The translations under genes and the position numbers were made by a program. Positions 18,338 to 28,609 of a stretch of 64,000 bases of DNA are shown here, piece after piece. Numbering within the stretch: the stretch's first letter is position 1; each line of letters opens with the position of its first letter. Under the pieces are notes generated by a model. That model did no database searches. It was given only the letters and a program-made list of their open reading frames with translations, and was not told the origin of the DNA. The DNA is from Fictibacillus marinisediminis (lineage in GTDB: Bacteria > Bacillota > Bacilli > Bacillales > Fictibacillaceae): the NCBI RefSeq assembly GCF_023149135.1, contig NZ_JAIWJX010000002.1:2542001-2606000 (forward strand). Direction: 5' to 3'.

Positions 18338-18365
18338 TGAATAAAAATGCATGCATTTTCATTCA
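18338..18365. promoter_or_regulatory. Candidate upstream activating sequence for BkdR; resembles two inverted ARG boxes
   Basis: A 28-base imperfect palindrome centred near 18351, with arms TGAATAAAAATGCA and (other strand) TGAATGAAAATGCA. It lies about 80 bases upstream of the -24 element and overlaps the bkdR stop codon. That is the usual place for a sigma-54 enhancer. Each arm also fits the ARG-box pattern TGAATAAAAATNCA, so AhrC binding is a second possibility. Confidence 0.55.
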
Positions 18366-20419
18366 TCCTGGCTTATTCCATACTTTTCAAGTTTGTAGTA
18401 GAGGCTTCGCAATGAAATGCCGAGTGCTTTTGCGCACTTGGTTTTATTGCCCTGGACACTAGTTAACGTATCCTGCAGGATGTCTCTTTCAACTTTTTCC
18501 ATCTGCAGCGCTAAGGGTTTTATCTCTTCAGCCAGTATGGGGCGAGACATTTGTTCCTCAGTTTTATCCAGCGATGGCAGATCAATATGGCTGGAGCTGA
18601 TGGATTGTTCATGATGACCCATATGAATCATCGCTCTTCCGAGAACATTCTCCAACTCCCTGACATTGCCCGGCCATTCATACTGTTTTAGTATTTCTTC
18701 AGCCTGATTTGTTATTTCCTCAATATTTTTTCCATAATCCTGATTGAGCTTATGGATAAGATGGCTTGCCAATAGCCGGATATCCTGTTTTCTGGCACGT
18801 AAAGGTGGAATATAAATCGGCATCCGGTTCAGGCGGTAATAGAGATCTTCCCGAAAAGCACCTTCACCAATTTTCCTTTCCAAGTTAATGTTCGTGGCCG
18901 CGATGACCCTTACATTTATTGGAATGGACTTTGTTCCACCGACTCTCCTTATTTCCTTTTCCTGAAGCACTCGAAGCAGTTTGGCCTGCATGGCTGGAGC
19001 CAGTTCACCGATTTCGTCCAAAAATATACTTCCTCCGTTGGACTCTTCAAACAGCCCTCTTTTCCCTCCGCGCAATGCGCCAGAAAAAGCTCCTTCATCA
19101 TAACCGAACAGCTCACTTTCAAGAAGGGATTCTGATATGGCAGCGCAGTTGACCCTGATAAATTTATTGTACTTTCTGCTGCTCCCATTATGGATGGCGT
19201 GGGCGAAAAGTTCCTTCCCTGTTCCAGATTCTCCTCTCAGCAGTACGGTTGCGGGTGTTGAAGCGGCCAGACGGGCCTGATCGACGGCAAATTTCATTTC
19301 CTCAGACTCACCTTTTATATCTTCAAAGGAATATTTAGCTTCAAGCGTACGGATAATTTGCCGGGCACGGCTCAGCTCCTCAGTAAGGGATTTAATTTCC
19401 GATACATCATGGATCACGCCGACACTTCCCTTTAGCACACCGTCTACAATAATAGGAGCCACGTTTACGATAACATCGCGCCGCTGCGGCCCAACCTTTA
19501 GCCGGGCACCTCTGACAGGCTTTCTCGTTTTAAGGACCTGCATATGTATACTCTCACCTTCAGAGATATCAATCGTAGCAGGCTTTCCGATCACTTTTTC
19601 TGATGTGAGTCCGGTAAGCTTCGTATAGGCAGGGTTAATCATCAACCCTTTTCCTTCTTCATCAACAACCGAGATTGCTTCTTCAGAAGACTGAATAATC
19701 GCATGAAGCATGGACTGGATGCTTTTCAGATTGGTGACTTCCTCTGCAAGATCAATCATTTCGGTGATATCCTTAAATACTGCAAATGCACCCATCTTGT
19801 TGCCAAAATCATCAATAATCGGGATTCGGGTTGTAATAATTTTTGTGCCATTGTCCAGTATCTGTTCCTGGTTGATTTCTTCCTTGCCATCGGACATTAC
19901 TCTCTGCAGCTGGCTGTTGGGGATCACTTCATGCACAGGATGGCCAAGTACATCTTCTTTCTTGCTTCCCGTCATTTTTTCTGCACTCTTATTAAATAAA
20001 GTGACAGATAAATTTTCATTGATGGCAATCATTCCATCATGTGTCGAATCAAGTATGGTATTAATCTTATGGAGTTTGCTTTTATAAGAAGGGATATAAT
20101 GTTCACTCGCAGACAGCGTCTGGCAGAACTCCCAGGCAATTGAGGATGGTATAACACTGACCCGGTCCCCAAAATGAAGCATTGCCATTTGCCTTGGCAG
20201 TTGATTGGTAAAATCGATCAAAAAATCAACAGAACGGTCAGCAGCTCCATCCAAGCTTTCTTCGATCGGGATATTAAATTGCTCTGCCAGCCGATTTAAT
20301 CCTTCAGAAGCAGAGGATTTTAAAATTATGGCACTGATTTGAATCAGGCGGGACGAAGCCAAAAGGAGTACCAAAGATTCAAGATGCTCCCCTGTCCCGT
20401 AAATAACTGCTTTTTGCAT
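18359..20419 (-). CDS. bkdR: Sigma-54-dependent activator of the bkd operon (BkdR)
   Basis: A 686-residue enhancer-binding protein. An N-terminal domain of about 105 residues is followed by two PAS domains (about 112-220, '[28 protein letters not shown]', and 235-340). Then comes an AAA+ domain with Walker A 'GESGTGKE', the sigma-54 contact loop 'GAFSGA' (usually GAFTGA, one conservative change), and '[12 protein letters not shown]'. A Fis-type helix-turn-helix lies at the C-terminus ('[24 protein letters not shown]'). It should activate the SigL promoter 83 bases downstream of its gene, in response to branched-chain amino acids or keto acids. AAGGAG precedes the ATG. Confidence 0.93.
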   Translation of the reverse strand: MQKAVIYGTGEHLESLVLLLASSRLIQISAIILKSSASEGLNRLAEQFNIPIEESLDGAADRSVDFLIDFTNQLPRQMAMLHFGDRVSVIPSSIAWEFCQTLSASEHYIPSYKSKLHKINTILDSTHDGMIAINENLSVTLFNKSAEKMTGSKKEDVLGHPVHEVIPNSQLQRVMSDGKEEINQEQILDNGTKIITTRIPIIDDFGNKMGAFAVFKDITEMIDLAEEVTNLKSIQSMLHAIIQSSEEAISVVDEEGKGLMINPAYTKLTGLTSEKVIGKPATIDISEGESIHMQVLKTRKPVRGARLKVGPQRRDVIVNVAPIIVDGVLKGSVGVIHDVSEIKSLTEELSRARQIIRTLEAKYSFEDIKGESEEMKFAVDQARLAASTPATVLLRGESGTGKELFAHAIHNGSSRKYNKFIRVNCAAISESLLESELFGYDEGAFSGALRGGKRGLFEESNGGSIFLDEIGELAPAMQAKLLRVLQEKEIRRVGGTKSIPINVRVIAATNINLERKIGEGAFREDLYYRLNRMPIYIPPLRARKQDIRLLASHLIHKLNQDYGKNIEEITNQAEEILKQYEWPGNVRELENVLGRAMIHMGHHEQSISSSHIDLPSLDKTEEQMSRPILAEEIKPLALQMEKVERDILQDTLTSVQGNKTKCAKALGISLRSLYYKLEKYGISQDE

Positions 20420-20554
20420 ACCCAGCTCCTTAGTTTTGCAATTATTTTCACACCCTAATCATACGTTTTTATGAAAAGGTTTGCAAGATTGGAATTTTCA
20501 TCGACACCCAACTACAACTGCAGTAAAATGAAGGAGGAAAAGGAGAGGATAACC

Positions 20555-20788
20555 ATGCAACGTTTAATTGCTCTGCTCATTATGGTGATCCCGGGAATTG
20601 CAGGTGTAGTCGGAATAAAATTAATGAGAGATGTTTTGTTTGGCATTCATTACGGATTCGGTGCTCTATGGCTTCAGTTTGCCGCCGGTTTAATCCTGTT
20701 TGTCTGCGGTCTGTCATTTGTAGCCGGCTTTGTATTTTACCGTGACCGAAAAAGAAATAAAGTTCAGACCCGTTTCCAAAAAAAATAG
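20555..20788 (+). CDS. yqzF: DUF2627 membrane protein (YqzF)
   Basis: A 77-residue protein with two hydrophobic helices ('LIALLIMVIPGIAGVVGIKLM' and 'LQFAAGLILFVCGLSFVAGFVFY') and a basic tail. It matches the DUF2627/YqzF family found between bkdR and spo0A in Bacillus. Function is unknown. The start is the ATG at 20555 after AGGAGAGG; the longer frame begins 28 codons upstream, in sequence shared with the bkdR promoter. It runs opposite to both neighbours and has its own terminator. Confidence 0.8.
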   Translation: MQRLIALLIMVIPGIAGVVGIKLMRDVLFGIHYGFGALWLQFAAGLILFVCGLSFVAGFVFYRDRKRNKVQTRFQKK

Positions 20789-20827
20789 TCCGCAGAAGAA
20801 CCATTCTTCCATGGACTATTTTTTATT
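20781..20827 (+). terminator. Terminator of yqzF
   Basis: AATAGTCC-loop-GGACTATT followed by TTTTTATT, starting at the yqzF stop codon. Confidence 0.8.
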
Positions 20828-20831
20828 GCAC

Positions 20832-20864
20832 AAAAAAACAGAAGACTCATGCGGAGCCTTCTGC
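20832..20864 (-). terminator. Terminator of spo0A
   Basis: On the minus strand CAGAAG-loop-CTTCTG followed by TTTTTTT. The 80 bases between it and spo0A hold no recognisable gene. Confidence 0.7.
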
Positions 20865-20947
20865 GGAATAAGGAGGTATACATTCAAAGGCTAGGAAGGA
20901 ATTGAATACAAGTTCGTTCTCCCTATTCCCAAAGCCAGGGCGTTAAT

Positions 20948-21751
20948 TTAAACGGTCATACTGGACTTATGTTCGATTCTCAGCTTGTCTGCGACCATGG
21001 CGATAAACTCAGAATTGGTCGGTTTTGCTTTTGACATGGACACCGTATAACCGAACAGGGATGAAATACTGTCGATGTTGCCTCGGCTCCACGCTACCTC
21101 AATAGCATGGCGGATCGCACGTTCGACTCGGCTGCTCGTTGTATTGAACTTTTTAGCGATATCAGGATAGAGGACCTTTGTAATGGATCCTAGCAATTCA
21201 ATATCGTTGTATACCATTGATATGTCTTCACGCAGATACATGTATCCTTTAATATGGGCAGGAACCCCAATTTCGTGGATGATGCTCGTGATGCTCGCGT
21301 CAAGATTCCGCGGCTGTTTCATTGTATTTAATGCTGCTGACCGAGCGGATGATGGACGCTGTACAAAAGACTTTTCCGTTCCGCTGATCTGGCGAATCTG
21401 ACTAGCGAGATTTTCCATATCAAACGGTTTCAATATGAAGTAAGAAGCACCAAGTTCCACTGCTTTTTTTGTTACGTCCTCTTGGCCAAATGCCGTCAGC
21501 ATAATGACGTTTGGCTGCGGAAGATGATCGTTTGAACGAATTCTTTCAAGTACTGCAAGCCCGTCAAGATGAGGCATGATAATGTCCAGTACAAGGACAT
21601 CAGGATTTTTATCTTCAAGGACGTTCAGGCACTCCTGACCATTGAAAGCGACACCAATCACTTCCATATCATCCTGATTTGCCAAATATTCTTTTAACAA
21701 ACTAATTAATTCACGGTTATCGTCAGCTAAACAAACTTTTATTTTTTGCAC
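20948..21751 (-). CDS. spo0A: Sporulation master regulator Spo0A
   Basis: A 267-residue response regulator. The receiver domain (1-125) has the acidic pocket D10-D11 and the phosphorylated D56 in '[13 protein letters not shown]'. After a hinge, the C-terminal DNA-binding domain (about 150-267) contains the helix-turn-helix '[25 protein letters not shown]'. Phosphorylated through the phosphorelay, it binds TGTCGAA boxes and decides sporulation. The start codon is GTG (21751), preceded by GGAGG. It lies downstream of spoIVB in the standard recN-spoIVB-spo0A order. Confidence 0.97.
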   Translation of the reverse strand: MQKIKVCLADDNRELISLLKEYLANQDDMEVIGVAFNGQECLNVLEDKNPDVLVLDIIMPHLDGLAVLERIRSNDHLPQPNVIMLTAFGQEDVTKKAVELGASYFILKPFDMENLASQIRQISGTEKSFVQRPSSARSAALNTMKQPRNLDASITSIIHEIGVPAHIKGYMYLREDISMVYNDIELLGSITKVLYPDIAKKFNTTSSRVERAIRHAIEVAWSRGNIDSISSLFGYTVSMSKAKPTNSEFIAMVADKLRIEHKSSMTV

Positions 21752-21796
21752 GGATATTCCTCCCTATCCAACATTTTCTTCGTTTCTCTTATAATA

Positions 21797-21823
21797 TTTC
21801 CACAAAAAACCTGTTTTCCCTTT
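21797..21823 (-). promoter_or_regulatory. Candidate SigH promoter of spo0A
   Basis: The minus strand reads AAAGGGAAA, 11 bases, GTGGAAAT. This fits the SigH pattern RNAGGAWWW-N11-RNNGAAT with two mismatches. It is 46 bases upstream of the GTG start, the position of the sporulation promoter in B. subtilis. Moderate support. Confidence 0.45.
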
Positions 21824-21886
21824 ATTTTTTCTCAAATTTTTAATTTTGGTTAATATATCACATTTTCTCTTCAATTATCTTAGATT

Positions 21887-21925
21887 TTCGACACTATATC
21901 AGTTTTCTTAACCACGCTTGTCGAA
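21887..21925. promoter_or_regulatory. Two Spo0A boxes upstream of spo0A
   Basis: TTCGACA at 21887-21893 (TGTCGAA on the minus strand) and TGTCGAA at 21919-21925 (+ strand). Paired perfect 0A boxes upstream of spo0A itself match the known autoregulation of this gene. Confidence 0.6.
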
Positions 21926-22004
21926 TTTTCTTTATCTACTATGTATTGTATAAAATATTCATACAAATGTCTATGAAAAGGAGAAGGTTTTTCCTTTTGA
22001 TGGA

Positions 22005-22031
22005 AAAGAAAAAAGCAGGGAGGCTGCTTTT
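22005..22031 (-). terminator. Terminator of spoIVB
   Basis: AAAAGCAG-CCTCC-CTGCTTTT followed by TTCTTTTCC on the minus strand; it begins at the spoIVB stop codon. Confidence 0.65.
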
Positions 22032-23331
22032 AACTCGCCTTCTGCTTTTGTTTTCCATATATATTAATTCCTGCTTCATCCAGCATCCATTCAATATGAA
22101 CACCATACCCTGAAGTCGGATCATTTACAAACACATGAGTAACCGCACCAATGAGCTTTCCGTTCTGGATGATCGGGCTCCCACTCATCCCCTGAACGAT
22201 TCCGCCTGTTGTTTTCAAGAGCTTCGGATCGGTAATTTTTATGACCATTCCTTTTGTTGCAGGGAACTTTTGAGGAACTGAACTGACAACTTCCACTTGG
22301 AATGCCTGCACTTTCGTTCCGTTAACGACCGTCAGGATCTTGGCGGGTCCTTCTTTTACTTCATCAGAGAAAGCAACCGGCAGGGGTTTATCCCACCGTC
22401 CGTTTGATAAACCGTCATTCAGCTTTCCAAATATACCGAATGGACTGTTTCTCGAAATACTTCCAATGCTTTCATTTTCGTCGGAAAAACGCGCTAATTT
22501 CTCGCCAGGATGACCATTGCTTCCTTTTTCGATAGAAGTAACGGTTGATTTTAAAATTTCTCCTTTGTTCACGACTATCGGCTGCTTCGTATCCATATCT
22601 GAGATCACATGGCCAAGTGCTCCATACTTATGTGACTGAGGATGAAAGAACGTCAGTGTTCCGACTCCTGCGGCAGAATCTCTGATATATAACCCGATAC
22701 GATAAGACAAGTCGTGCTTATCCTGGAGCGGCTGTAATGTTCGATGGTACGTTTTTTTGTTTCTGATCACTGTTACATCCAGCATGCCGCCTGATTTACC
22801 TGCTTTTCTTACAAATGGGGCAACATCTCCCATTTTTGCAATGCTTTCACCGTTGATTTTAGTAATAATATCACCAACTTGTATATCTGCGATTTCACCA
22901 GGTGATCTTTGTCCTTTTTTAGTATCTACAAGATGATGGCCTACGACCAAAACACCTAAGGTATTCAATTTAACCCCGATTGATTGCCCCCCTGGCACCA
23001 CTTTCAATTCCGGCAATACACTTATCCCCATTTTTTTCACCGGAAAGCCGCCTGCTTCGAGCGTGACCACAGAATCACCATCCTCATGAGCATTGACTGA
23101 AAATGAGTGTCCGCCACTCGATTTGCCTATTGAAAAGATTACATTTGTTCCATTTGCTGAAGCAACCTCAGTTCCCGCAGGAAGGTTGGAAACGATACGA
23201 TCCTGACCTTTAAACACCTTTAGGGCTGAAGGCAGGCCTACATAATCCTGGACCGGCTCAAGGAAACCAATTCCCACCAGGCAACCAAGGAGAATCACAC
23301 CTAAAATCCGCCTTAATTTATCTTTAACCAT
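22030..23331 (-). CDS. spoIVB: SpoIV B serine peptidase (sigma-K checkpoint)
   Basis: A 433-residue S55-family protease. It has an N-terminal membrane anchor (residues 8-24), a PDZ domain at about 110-190 ('[16 protein letters not shown]') and a catalytic domain. The catalytic His is in '[11 protein letters not shown]' and the nucleophile Ser in '[23 protein letters not shown]'. Made in the forespore and exported into the intermembrane space, it cleaves SpoIVFA to release pro-sigma-K processing. GAGGAGAG precedes the ATG. It sits between recN and spo0A as in other Bacillus. Confidence 0.96.
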   Translation of the reverse strand: MVKDKLRRILGVILLGCLVGIGFLEPVQDYVGLPSALKVFKGQDRIVSNLPAGTEVASANGTNVIFSIGKSSGGHSFSVNAHEDGDSVVTLEAGGFPVKKMGISVLPELKVVPGGQSIGVKLNTLGVLVVGHHLVDTKKGQRSPGEIADIQVGDIITKINGESIAKMGDVAPFVRKAGKSGGMLDVTVIRNKKTYHRTLQPLQDKHDLSYRIGLYIRDSAAGVGTLTFFHPQSHKYGALGHVISDMDTKQPIVVNKGEILKSTVTSIEKGSNGHPGEKLARFSDENESIGSISRNSPFGIFGKLNDGLSNGRWDKPLPVAFSDEVKEGPAKILTVVNGTKVQAFQVEVVSSVPQKFPATKGMVIKITDPKLLKTTGGIVQGMSGSPIIQNGKLIGAVTHVFVNDPTSGYGVHIEWMLDEAGINIYGKQKQKAS

Positions 23332-23420
23332 CTTTCACTCTCCTCGCTCCTTACCCACACCTCCAACATGGCTGTACTACTAATTTTGCCTTAGAACTGT
23401 AAGATTATAACCGCTTAAAA

Positions 23421-23450
23421 AGAAAAAGCTATCCTTAAATGGATAGCTTT
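23421..23450 (-). terminator. Terminator of recN
   Basis: AAAGCTATCC-ATTTAA-GGATAGCTTT followed by TTCTTTTT on the minus strand. Confidence 0.85.
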
Positions 23451-23483
23451 ACATACGTATAATGCCCAAAATGACTTTGACGC

Positions 23484-25196
23484 TTATGATGTTTTTTTAA
23501 TTTCTTCGGCAAGGTCAAGCAGTTCCCTTGCATGTTGTTTTGTCAGCTCTGTGATCTCAACTCCGGAGATCATTCTTCCGATCTCATTGACTTTTTGTGT
23601 TGTTTCCAGTGAGACGACATGTGTCGTCGTCCTTTTCTTCGACGTTTCTTTGGAGATATGCAAATGAGTATCCGCCATGGCTGCCACCTGCGGAAGATGA
23701 GTTATACAAAGCACCTGAGAACCTTCTGAGACCCGGAAGATTTTTTCAGCAATCGCTTGTGCGACACGCCCGCTTACCCCTGTATCCACCTCATCAAATA
23801 TAATTGCAGTAATTCCCTGATGATGTGAGAAGATGGATTTCAGCGCCAGAATAACACGGGAAAGTTCTCCTCCAGAAGCCACTTTTGCCAGCGGCTTCAA
23901 TGGTTCTCCAGGATTAGTGGAGATGAAGAACTCCACTTGATCAGAGCCATATTTACCGAAATCCTGTTCACGCATTTGCTCGGTTTCATGCTGCAATGAA
24001 GTAATCTTTATGTCGAAGACAGTCTTCTCCATATACAGTTCTTTTAATTCTTGAAGAATTTCAGAAGTCAGGCGCTCGGCAAGGTTCTTTCTTTTTTTAC
24101 TAAGCTTTTGAGCATTTTTCTGAAGGAGTTTTTCCTGTTTTTGAAGCTGCTGTCTTATTGCTTCGATATTGCCGTCCTTATTCTGCAGAATATCTAATTC
24201 TTTTTCAATCTTAGATGCATATTCCAATATCTCATTTACAGTGTTGCCATATTTTCGTTTCAACTTGCTGATTTCATTCAATCTCGTCTCTATAAAGTCC
24301 AGTCTTGCCGAATCAAATTCCATGGTTTCAAAATAGTTACGAATGGAAAAAGCCGCTTCTTCCAGTGCATAAAAATGATTTGCCACATTCTCCTGCAGCT
24401 GGTTCAGCTCATCATCGAGATGGGAAATATTCTGAAGATGGTTCAATGCGACAGAAACGTGTTCAATCCCTTTTTGTTCACCATACAGCGACTGATAAGA
24501 ATCCTGAAGGCTGTTAAAAAGCTTCTCATAGTTCCCGAGCTTCAGTTTCTCTTCCTGCAGTTCTTCGTCTTCATTGGGCAATAGTTCGGCGCTGTTGATT
24601 TCTTCAAGCTGATATTGGATCAGATCAACCCTTTGGTTCATCTGCTGTTCGTTTTCTGTCAGATTTCTTAACTGCTTTCTCAAATCCTTATATTCATAAT
24701 ATACGGATTGATATTGGCTGATGAGAAGTTCCATATCATCATCGCCAAAGCTGTCGAGCAGCGATAGATGCATCTCAGGCTGCATTAAGTATTGTGTCTC
24801 ATGCTGCCCATGGATATCAACCAGAGATTGCCCGAATTCTTTTAAAAGAGACAGCGTCACAAGCTTCCCGTTAATCCTGCATACACTTTTGCCGGACTCC
24901 ATAATGTCCCTTTTTAAAACGACCATTCCATCCTGTATATCGATCCCCAATTCTTCAGCTTTTGAAAAAACGGGATGAGGAGCATCCACTAAAAATAACC
25001 CTTCAATCTCCGCTTTTGGTGTTCCATAGCGTACGAACTCTGAGGAACCTCTCCCTCCGATCAATAGACCGATGGCATCAATAATTATTGATTTTCCGGC
25101 ACCAGTTTCCCCGGTTAGCACGGTGAGCCCTTTATTGAAGGAGATGGTTAATGCATCAATAATCGCAAAATTGCGGATGCTTAATTCTGCCAGCAA
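23484..25196 (-). CDS. recN: DNA repair protein RecN
   Basis: A 570-residue SMC-like ATPase that gathers at double-strand breaks and helps start recombination. Walker A 'GETGAGKS' is at residues 29-36; a long coiled-coil middle region (about 160-370) follows; the ABC signature 'ASGGELSRVILALKS' and Walker B 'AIIFDEVDTGVSG' are near the C-terminus. It starts at a TTG (25196) preceded by AAGGTG, which aligns with the family N-terminus MLxELSIxNFAIID. It follows ahrC by 50 bases and probably shares its transcript. Confidence 0.95.
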   Translation of the reverse strand: MLAELSIRNFAIIDALTISFNKGLTVLTGETGAGKSIIIDAIGLLIGGRGSSEFVRYGTPKAEIEGLFLVDAPHPVFSKAEELGIDIQDGMVVLKRDIMESGKSVCRINGKLVTLSLLKEFGQSLVDIHGQHETQYLMQPEMHLSLLDSFGDDDMELLISQYQSVYYEYKDLRKQLRNLTENEQQMNQRVDLIQYQLEEINSAELLPNEDEELQEEKLKLGNYEKLFNSLQDSYQSLYGEQKGIEHVSVALNHLQNISHLDDELNQLQENVANHFYALEEAAFSIRNYFETMEFDSARLDFIETRLNEISKLKRKYGNTVNEILEYASKIEKELDILQNKDGNIEAIRQQLQKQEKLLQKNAQKLSKKRKNLAERLTSEILQELKELYMEKTVFDIKITSLQHETEQMREQDFGKYGSDQVEFFISTNPGEPLKPLAKVASGGELSRVILALKSIFSHHQGITAIIFDEVDTGVSGRVAQAIAEKIFRVSEGSQVLCITHLPQVAAMADTHLHISKETSKKRTTTHVVSLETTQKVNEIGRMISGVEITELTKQHARELLDLAEEIKKTS

Positions 25197-25246
25197 TTAC
25201 ATCACACCTTACTTTTTAAGCTTTTGAGGTTAGAAACCCATTGATT

Positions 25247-25696
25247 TTACAGCATGTCCAGAAACCGCTGCGACACGTCGGGAGAAACATCTTTCGAACG
25301 GCATATTACCAGAATCGTATCATCACCGCAGATGGTTCCCATAATCTCTTCCCAGTCCAGATTATCGATCAGGGCACCAATCGCGTTGGCATTACCGGGC
25401 AGCGTTTTCATAACAATTAAGTGATCAGCCTGGTCGATGCTTACAAAGCTGTCGATCAGTGTCCGTCTTAGCTTTTGCAGCGGGTTGAAACGCTGATCTG
25501 CAGGCAGGCTGTATTTGTATCTTCCGTCTGACATCGGCACTTTTACAAGATGCAGTTCTTTAATATCACGGGAAACCGTAGCCTGTGTCACATTAAAATG
25601 AGCATTGCGAAGCTGCTCGACCAGGTCATCTTGTGTCTCAATTTCTTTATGTGTAATGATTTCTCTTATTTTAATATGACGTTGGCCTTTGTTCAC
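25247..25696 (-). CDS. argR: Arginine repressor (AhrC/ArgR)
   Basis: A 149-residue hexameric regulator, the same length as B. subtilis AhrC. The winged helix occupies residues 1-70 ('[28 protein letters not shown]', '[17 protein letters not shown]'). The arginine-binding core contains '[14 protein letters not shown]'. It represses arginine synthesis and activates catabolism by binding ARG boxes. The start is the GTG at 25696, after GAGGTG; the frame continues eight codons upstream to a TTG without a site. Candidate ARG-like sites in this window lie at 9536-9557 and 18338-18365. Confidence 0.94.
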   Translation of the reverse strand: MNKGQRHIKIREIITHKEIETQDDLVEQLRNAHFNVTQATVSRDIKELHLVKVPMSDGRYKYSLPADQRFNPLQKLRRTLIDSFVSIDQADHLIVMKTLPGNANAIGALIDNLDWEEIMGTICGDDTILVICRSKDVSPDVSQRFLDML

Positions 25697-25815
25697 GTCT
25701 TTCACCTCATTTAATATCAATTGAAGCCCAAATTCTTAAGTCATCTGCTCTTATCTTATAATATTGTCCGGTACTTGTACATTCTTTCTCTATTCTTACA
25801 ATAACCACTATGAAC

Positions 25816-25851
25816 AAAAAAATAACCCGTATCACTGATTTGTAATACGGG
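25816..25851 (-). terminator. Terminator between tlyA and argR
   Basis: CCCGTAT-loop-ATACGGG followed by TTATTTTTTT on the minus strand; it ends the nusB-dxs-tlyA transcript, so argR-recN must have its own promoter in 25697-25812. Confidence 0.8.
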
Positions 25852-25862
25852 CCATTGTTTAT

Positions 25863-26690
25863 TTATTCTTCTGCATCTGTTTTTTTGAATTGAAGGTGAG
25901 CCTCCGAAACGACTTTCGCAATATCATCCTCTTGAAAGGTATCTGCTGTTTCTTCTTCAGACTTTAAGTGAACAAGAAATTCGATGTTTCCTTCCCCGCC
26001 AGTTATAGGAGAAAAAGAAAGATGCTTAACACTGTAGCCTTCGTTGCGGGAAAATCGGATGATTTCTCCGATAACCCGTTCGTGGATAGCAGGATCTCGT
26101 ACGATTCCTTTTTTGCCAACATCCGCTCTCCCGGCTTCAAACTGAGGCTTGATCAAAGCCATGACCTCTCCGCCCGGTTTTAAGATGGTCTTAAGAACTG
26201 GCAGAATCAGTTTTAACGAAATGAACGAAACATCAATCGTAGCAAATTCCGGCAGACCGAAGGCAAGATCCCCCGGTTTGACGTACCGGAAATTTGTTTT
26301 TTCCATTACAGCTACACGTTCATCCTGTCTGATTTTCCAGGCAAGCTGATTGTATCCGACATCAAGGGCATAAACAAACTCCGCCCCATTTTGGAGAGCA
26401 CAATCGGTAAACCCACCGGTGGATGCCCCGATATCCAGAACTATTTTCCCTTCAAGGTTCAAGCTGAATGCCTTGATCGCTTTCTCCAGTTTTAAACCAC
26501 CCCTGCTCACGTATGGCAGTGCATTGCCCTTTACGGCCAGAGGGGCTTCAATATCGATCTTTAAACCCGGTTTGTCTAATCGCTCGCTTCCCGAATAGAC
26601 AAGCCCGGCCATTATTGAACGTTTTGCTTTTTCCCTCGTCTCACTCAAACCCCGTTCAACAAGCAAAACGTCGATTCGTTCTTTCTTCAT
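25863..26690 (-). CDS. yqxC: TlyA-family rRNA 2'-O-methyltransferase (YqxC)
   Basis: A 275-residue protein with an N-terminal S4 RNA-binding domain (1-60, '[22 protein letters not shown]') and an FtsJ-like methyltransferase domain with the SAM motif '[16 protein letters not shown]'. The K-D-K-E-type residues are in 'GGLKLEKA', 'DVSFISLKL' and '[11 protein letters not shown]'. TlyA proteins methylate cytidine 2'-OH groups in rRNA; the precise target in Bacillus is inferred. Its ATG overlaps the dxs stop codon by four bases, so it is coupled to isoprenoid synthesis only by transcription. Confidence 0.9.
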   Translation of the reverse strand: MKKERIDVLLVERGLSETREKAKRSIMAGLVYSGSERLDKPGLKIDIEAPLAVKGNALPYVSRGGLKLEKAIKAFSLNLEGKIVLDIGASTGGFTDCALQNGAEFVYALDVGYNQLAWKIRQDERVAVMEKTNFRYVKPGDLAFGLPEFATIDVSFISLKLILPVLKTILKPGGEVMALIKPQFEAGRADVGKKGIVRDPAIHERVIGEIIRFSRNEGYSVKHLSFSPITGGEGNIEFLVHLKSEEETADTFQEDDIAKVVSEAHLQFKKTDAEE

Positions 26691-28588
26691 GTATATAGAC
26701 CCTTTTTCTTTTTTTCTAGAACGAGCTTTTTCGTTCGTTCTACAACCGCTTCTGTCGTCATCCCGATCTCTTCAAGCAGCTTTGTTACACTCCCATGCTC
26801 AATGAAGCAATCCGGTATTCCCATCCTGTCTACCATAGTTGAGTAGAACTGATGCTCGTTGGCATACTCAAGAACTGCACTGCCGAAACCGCCTTGCAGA
26901 ACTGCTTCCTCGATTGTGAGGATCGGCAAACCTTCACGAAGGATTTCCATCATCATCTCATGATCAAACGGCTTAATGAAGCGGGCGTTGATCACCCTTG
27001 CGGAAACACCTTGTTTTGCAAGGATTTCCCAAGCTTCCAATGCCATCGGAACCGTTGTTCCAAATGTAAGAATGACGGCTTCATTGCCTTCTTTCAGCAC
27101 TTCCCAGCTTCCGATCGGAATCTGTTCATATTCTTCGTCCAGTTCAACACCAAGTCCGTTACCTCTCGGGAAGCGGATCGCGATAGGTCCGTCGTCGTAT
27201 TGGACAGCAGTGTGAACAAGGTGTTGCAGTTCGTTTTCATCTTTCCCCATAGCGATCACCAGGTTTGGAATATGGCGCATGAACGCTATATCAAATACAC
27301 CCTGATGGGTCTCTCCGTCCGCACCTACAAGTCCGGACCTGTCCACAGTAAGAATGACATTAAGGTTCTGCCTTGCAACATCGTGCAGAAGCTGATCATA
27401 GGCCCGCTGAAGGAAGGTCGAGTAAATGGAAAGTACCGGCTTCATATTCTGTGTAGCCAGTCCTGCAGCCATCGTCATCGCATGCTGTTCTGCAATCCCT
27501 ACATCAAAAAGACGTTCCGGGAACTTGCTGCCATATCCTTCAAGCTGTGAACCGACCGTCATCGCTGGTGTAATCACAGCAATCCGATCGTCTTTTTCTG
27601 AAAGATTAGCGAGCGTATCACTAACCAGCCTGCTGTAAGATGGCGCCGCCTGTTTCGCTTTAATCTTCTCTCCGGATTCAATTTTATAAGGTCCAACTCC
27701 GTGCCAATGATCCGTAAGGTCCTGTTCAGCCGGTTTATAGCCTTTGCCCTTTTTCGTCAATACGTGGACAATGACAGGTCCTTCTGTCTTTTTCGCATAA
27801 CGAAGGTTTTCTTCCAGATCAGAAAGGTCATGTCCGTCCACAGGGCCTAGGTAGGTATATCCCAGTTCTTCGAAGAACATTCCTGACACAAGCATGTATT
27901 TCAGGCTGTCTTTCACCCTTTCAGCAGTTGCTGCGAGCTTTCCGCCAAAAGCAGGGATTTTGCGGATCAGAGATTCCAGTTCATCCTTTGCTTTATTGTA
28001 TTTCTTAGCTGTCCTCATGCGGCCGAGCACACTGTGCAGAGCACCGACATTCGGGGCAATGGACATCTCATTGTCATTTAAAACGACGATCAGATCTTTC
28101 TTCTCATGCCCGATATGGTTCAGTGCCTCAAGAGCCATACCGCCTGTCAAAGCGCCATCTCCAATAACGGCTACTACTTTTTCATCCGTCCCTTTCAGAT
28201 CACGGGCGATGGCCATCCCCATAGCAGCTGATAATGAAGTAGAACTGTGTCCTGTTTCCCAGACATCATGTTCGCTTTCAACACGTTTCGGAAATCCGCA
28301 TAGACCTTTATATTGGCGCAATGTATCAAACTGCGACGTTCTGCCTGTCAGCATTTTGTGGATATAAGCCTGGTGGCCGACATCCCAAATCAGCTTGTCC
28401 TTCGGGCTGTCAAAAACCTTGTGAAGGGCAAGTGTCAGTTCTATTACCCCAAGATTGGCACCGAGATGCCCGCCTGTAACAGAGAGCTTGCTGATTAAAA
28501 ATTGTCGGATCTCCTGCGCAAGCTTCATAAGCTGTTCTTGATCGTAGGACTTCAAGAACTGAGGGTTTTGAATATCTTCCAGTTTCAT
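26687..28588 (-). CDS. dxs: 1-deoxy-D-xylulose-5-phosphate synthase
   Basis: A 633-residue thiamine-diphosphate enzyme that condenses pyruvate and glyceraldehyde 3-phosphate, the first step of the MEP isoprenoid pathway. '[24 protein letters not shown]' contains the active-site His. The ThDP motif is '[37 protein letters not shown]', and '[17 protein letters not shown]' carries the catalytic Glu. It lies between oapA and tlyA; ispA, another isoprenoid gene, is upstream beyond the OLE RNA. Confidence 0.96.
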   Translation of the reverse strand: MKLEDIQNPQFLKSYDQEQLMKLAQEIRQFLISKLSVTGGHLGANLGVIELTLALHKVFDSPKDKLIWDVGHQAYIHKMLTGRTSQFDTLRQYKGLCGFPKRVESEHDVWETGHSSTSLSAAMGMAIARDLKGTDEKVVAVIGDGALTGGMALEALNHIGHEKKDLIVVLNDNEMSIAPNVGALHSVLGRMRTAKKYNKAKDELESLIRKIPAFGGKLAATAERVKDSLKYMLVSGMFFEELGYTYLGPVDGHDLSDLEENLRYAKKTEGPVIVHVLTKKGKGYKPAEQDLTDHWHGVGPYKIESGEKIKAKQAAPSYSRLVSDTLANLSEKDDRIAVITPAMTVGSQLEGYGSKFPERLFDVGIAEQHAMTMAAGLATQNMKPVLSIYSTFLQRAYDQLLHDVARQNLNVILTVDRSGLVGADGETHQGVFDIAFMRHIPNLVIAMGKDENELQHLVHTAVQYDDGPIAIRFPRGNGLGVELDEEYEQIPIGSWEVLKEGNEAVILTFGTTVPMALEAWEILAKQGVSARVINARFIKPFDHEMMMEILREGLPILTIEEAVLQGGFGSAVLEYANEHQFYSTMVDRMGIPDCFIEHGSVTKLLEEIGMTTEAVVERTKKLVLEKKKKGLYT

Positions 28589-28609
28589 GGAAAATCCTCA
28601 CTTTCCAAT

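Noticed and set aside
26852..27550. 232-codon + strand frame opposite dxs
   Set aside because: Antisense shadow of a highly conserved enzyme gene; no family resemblance.
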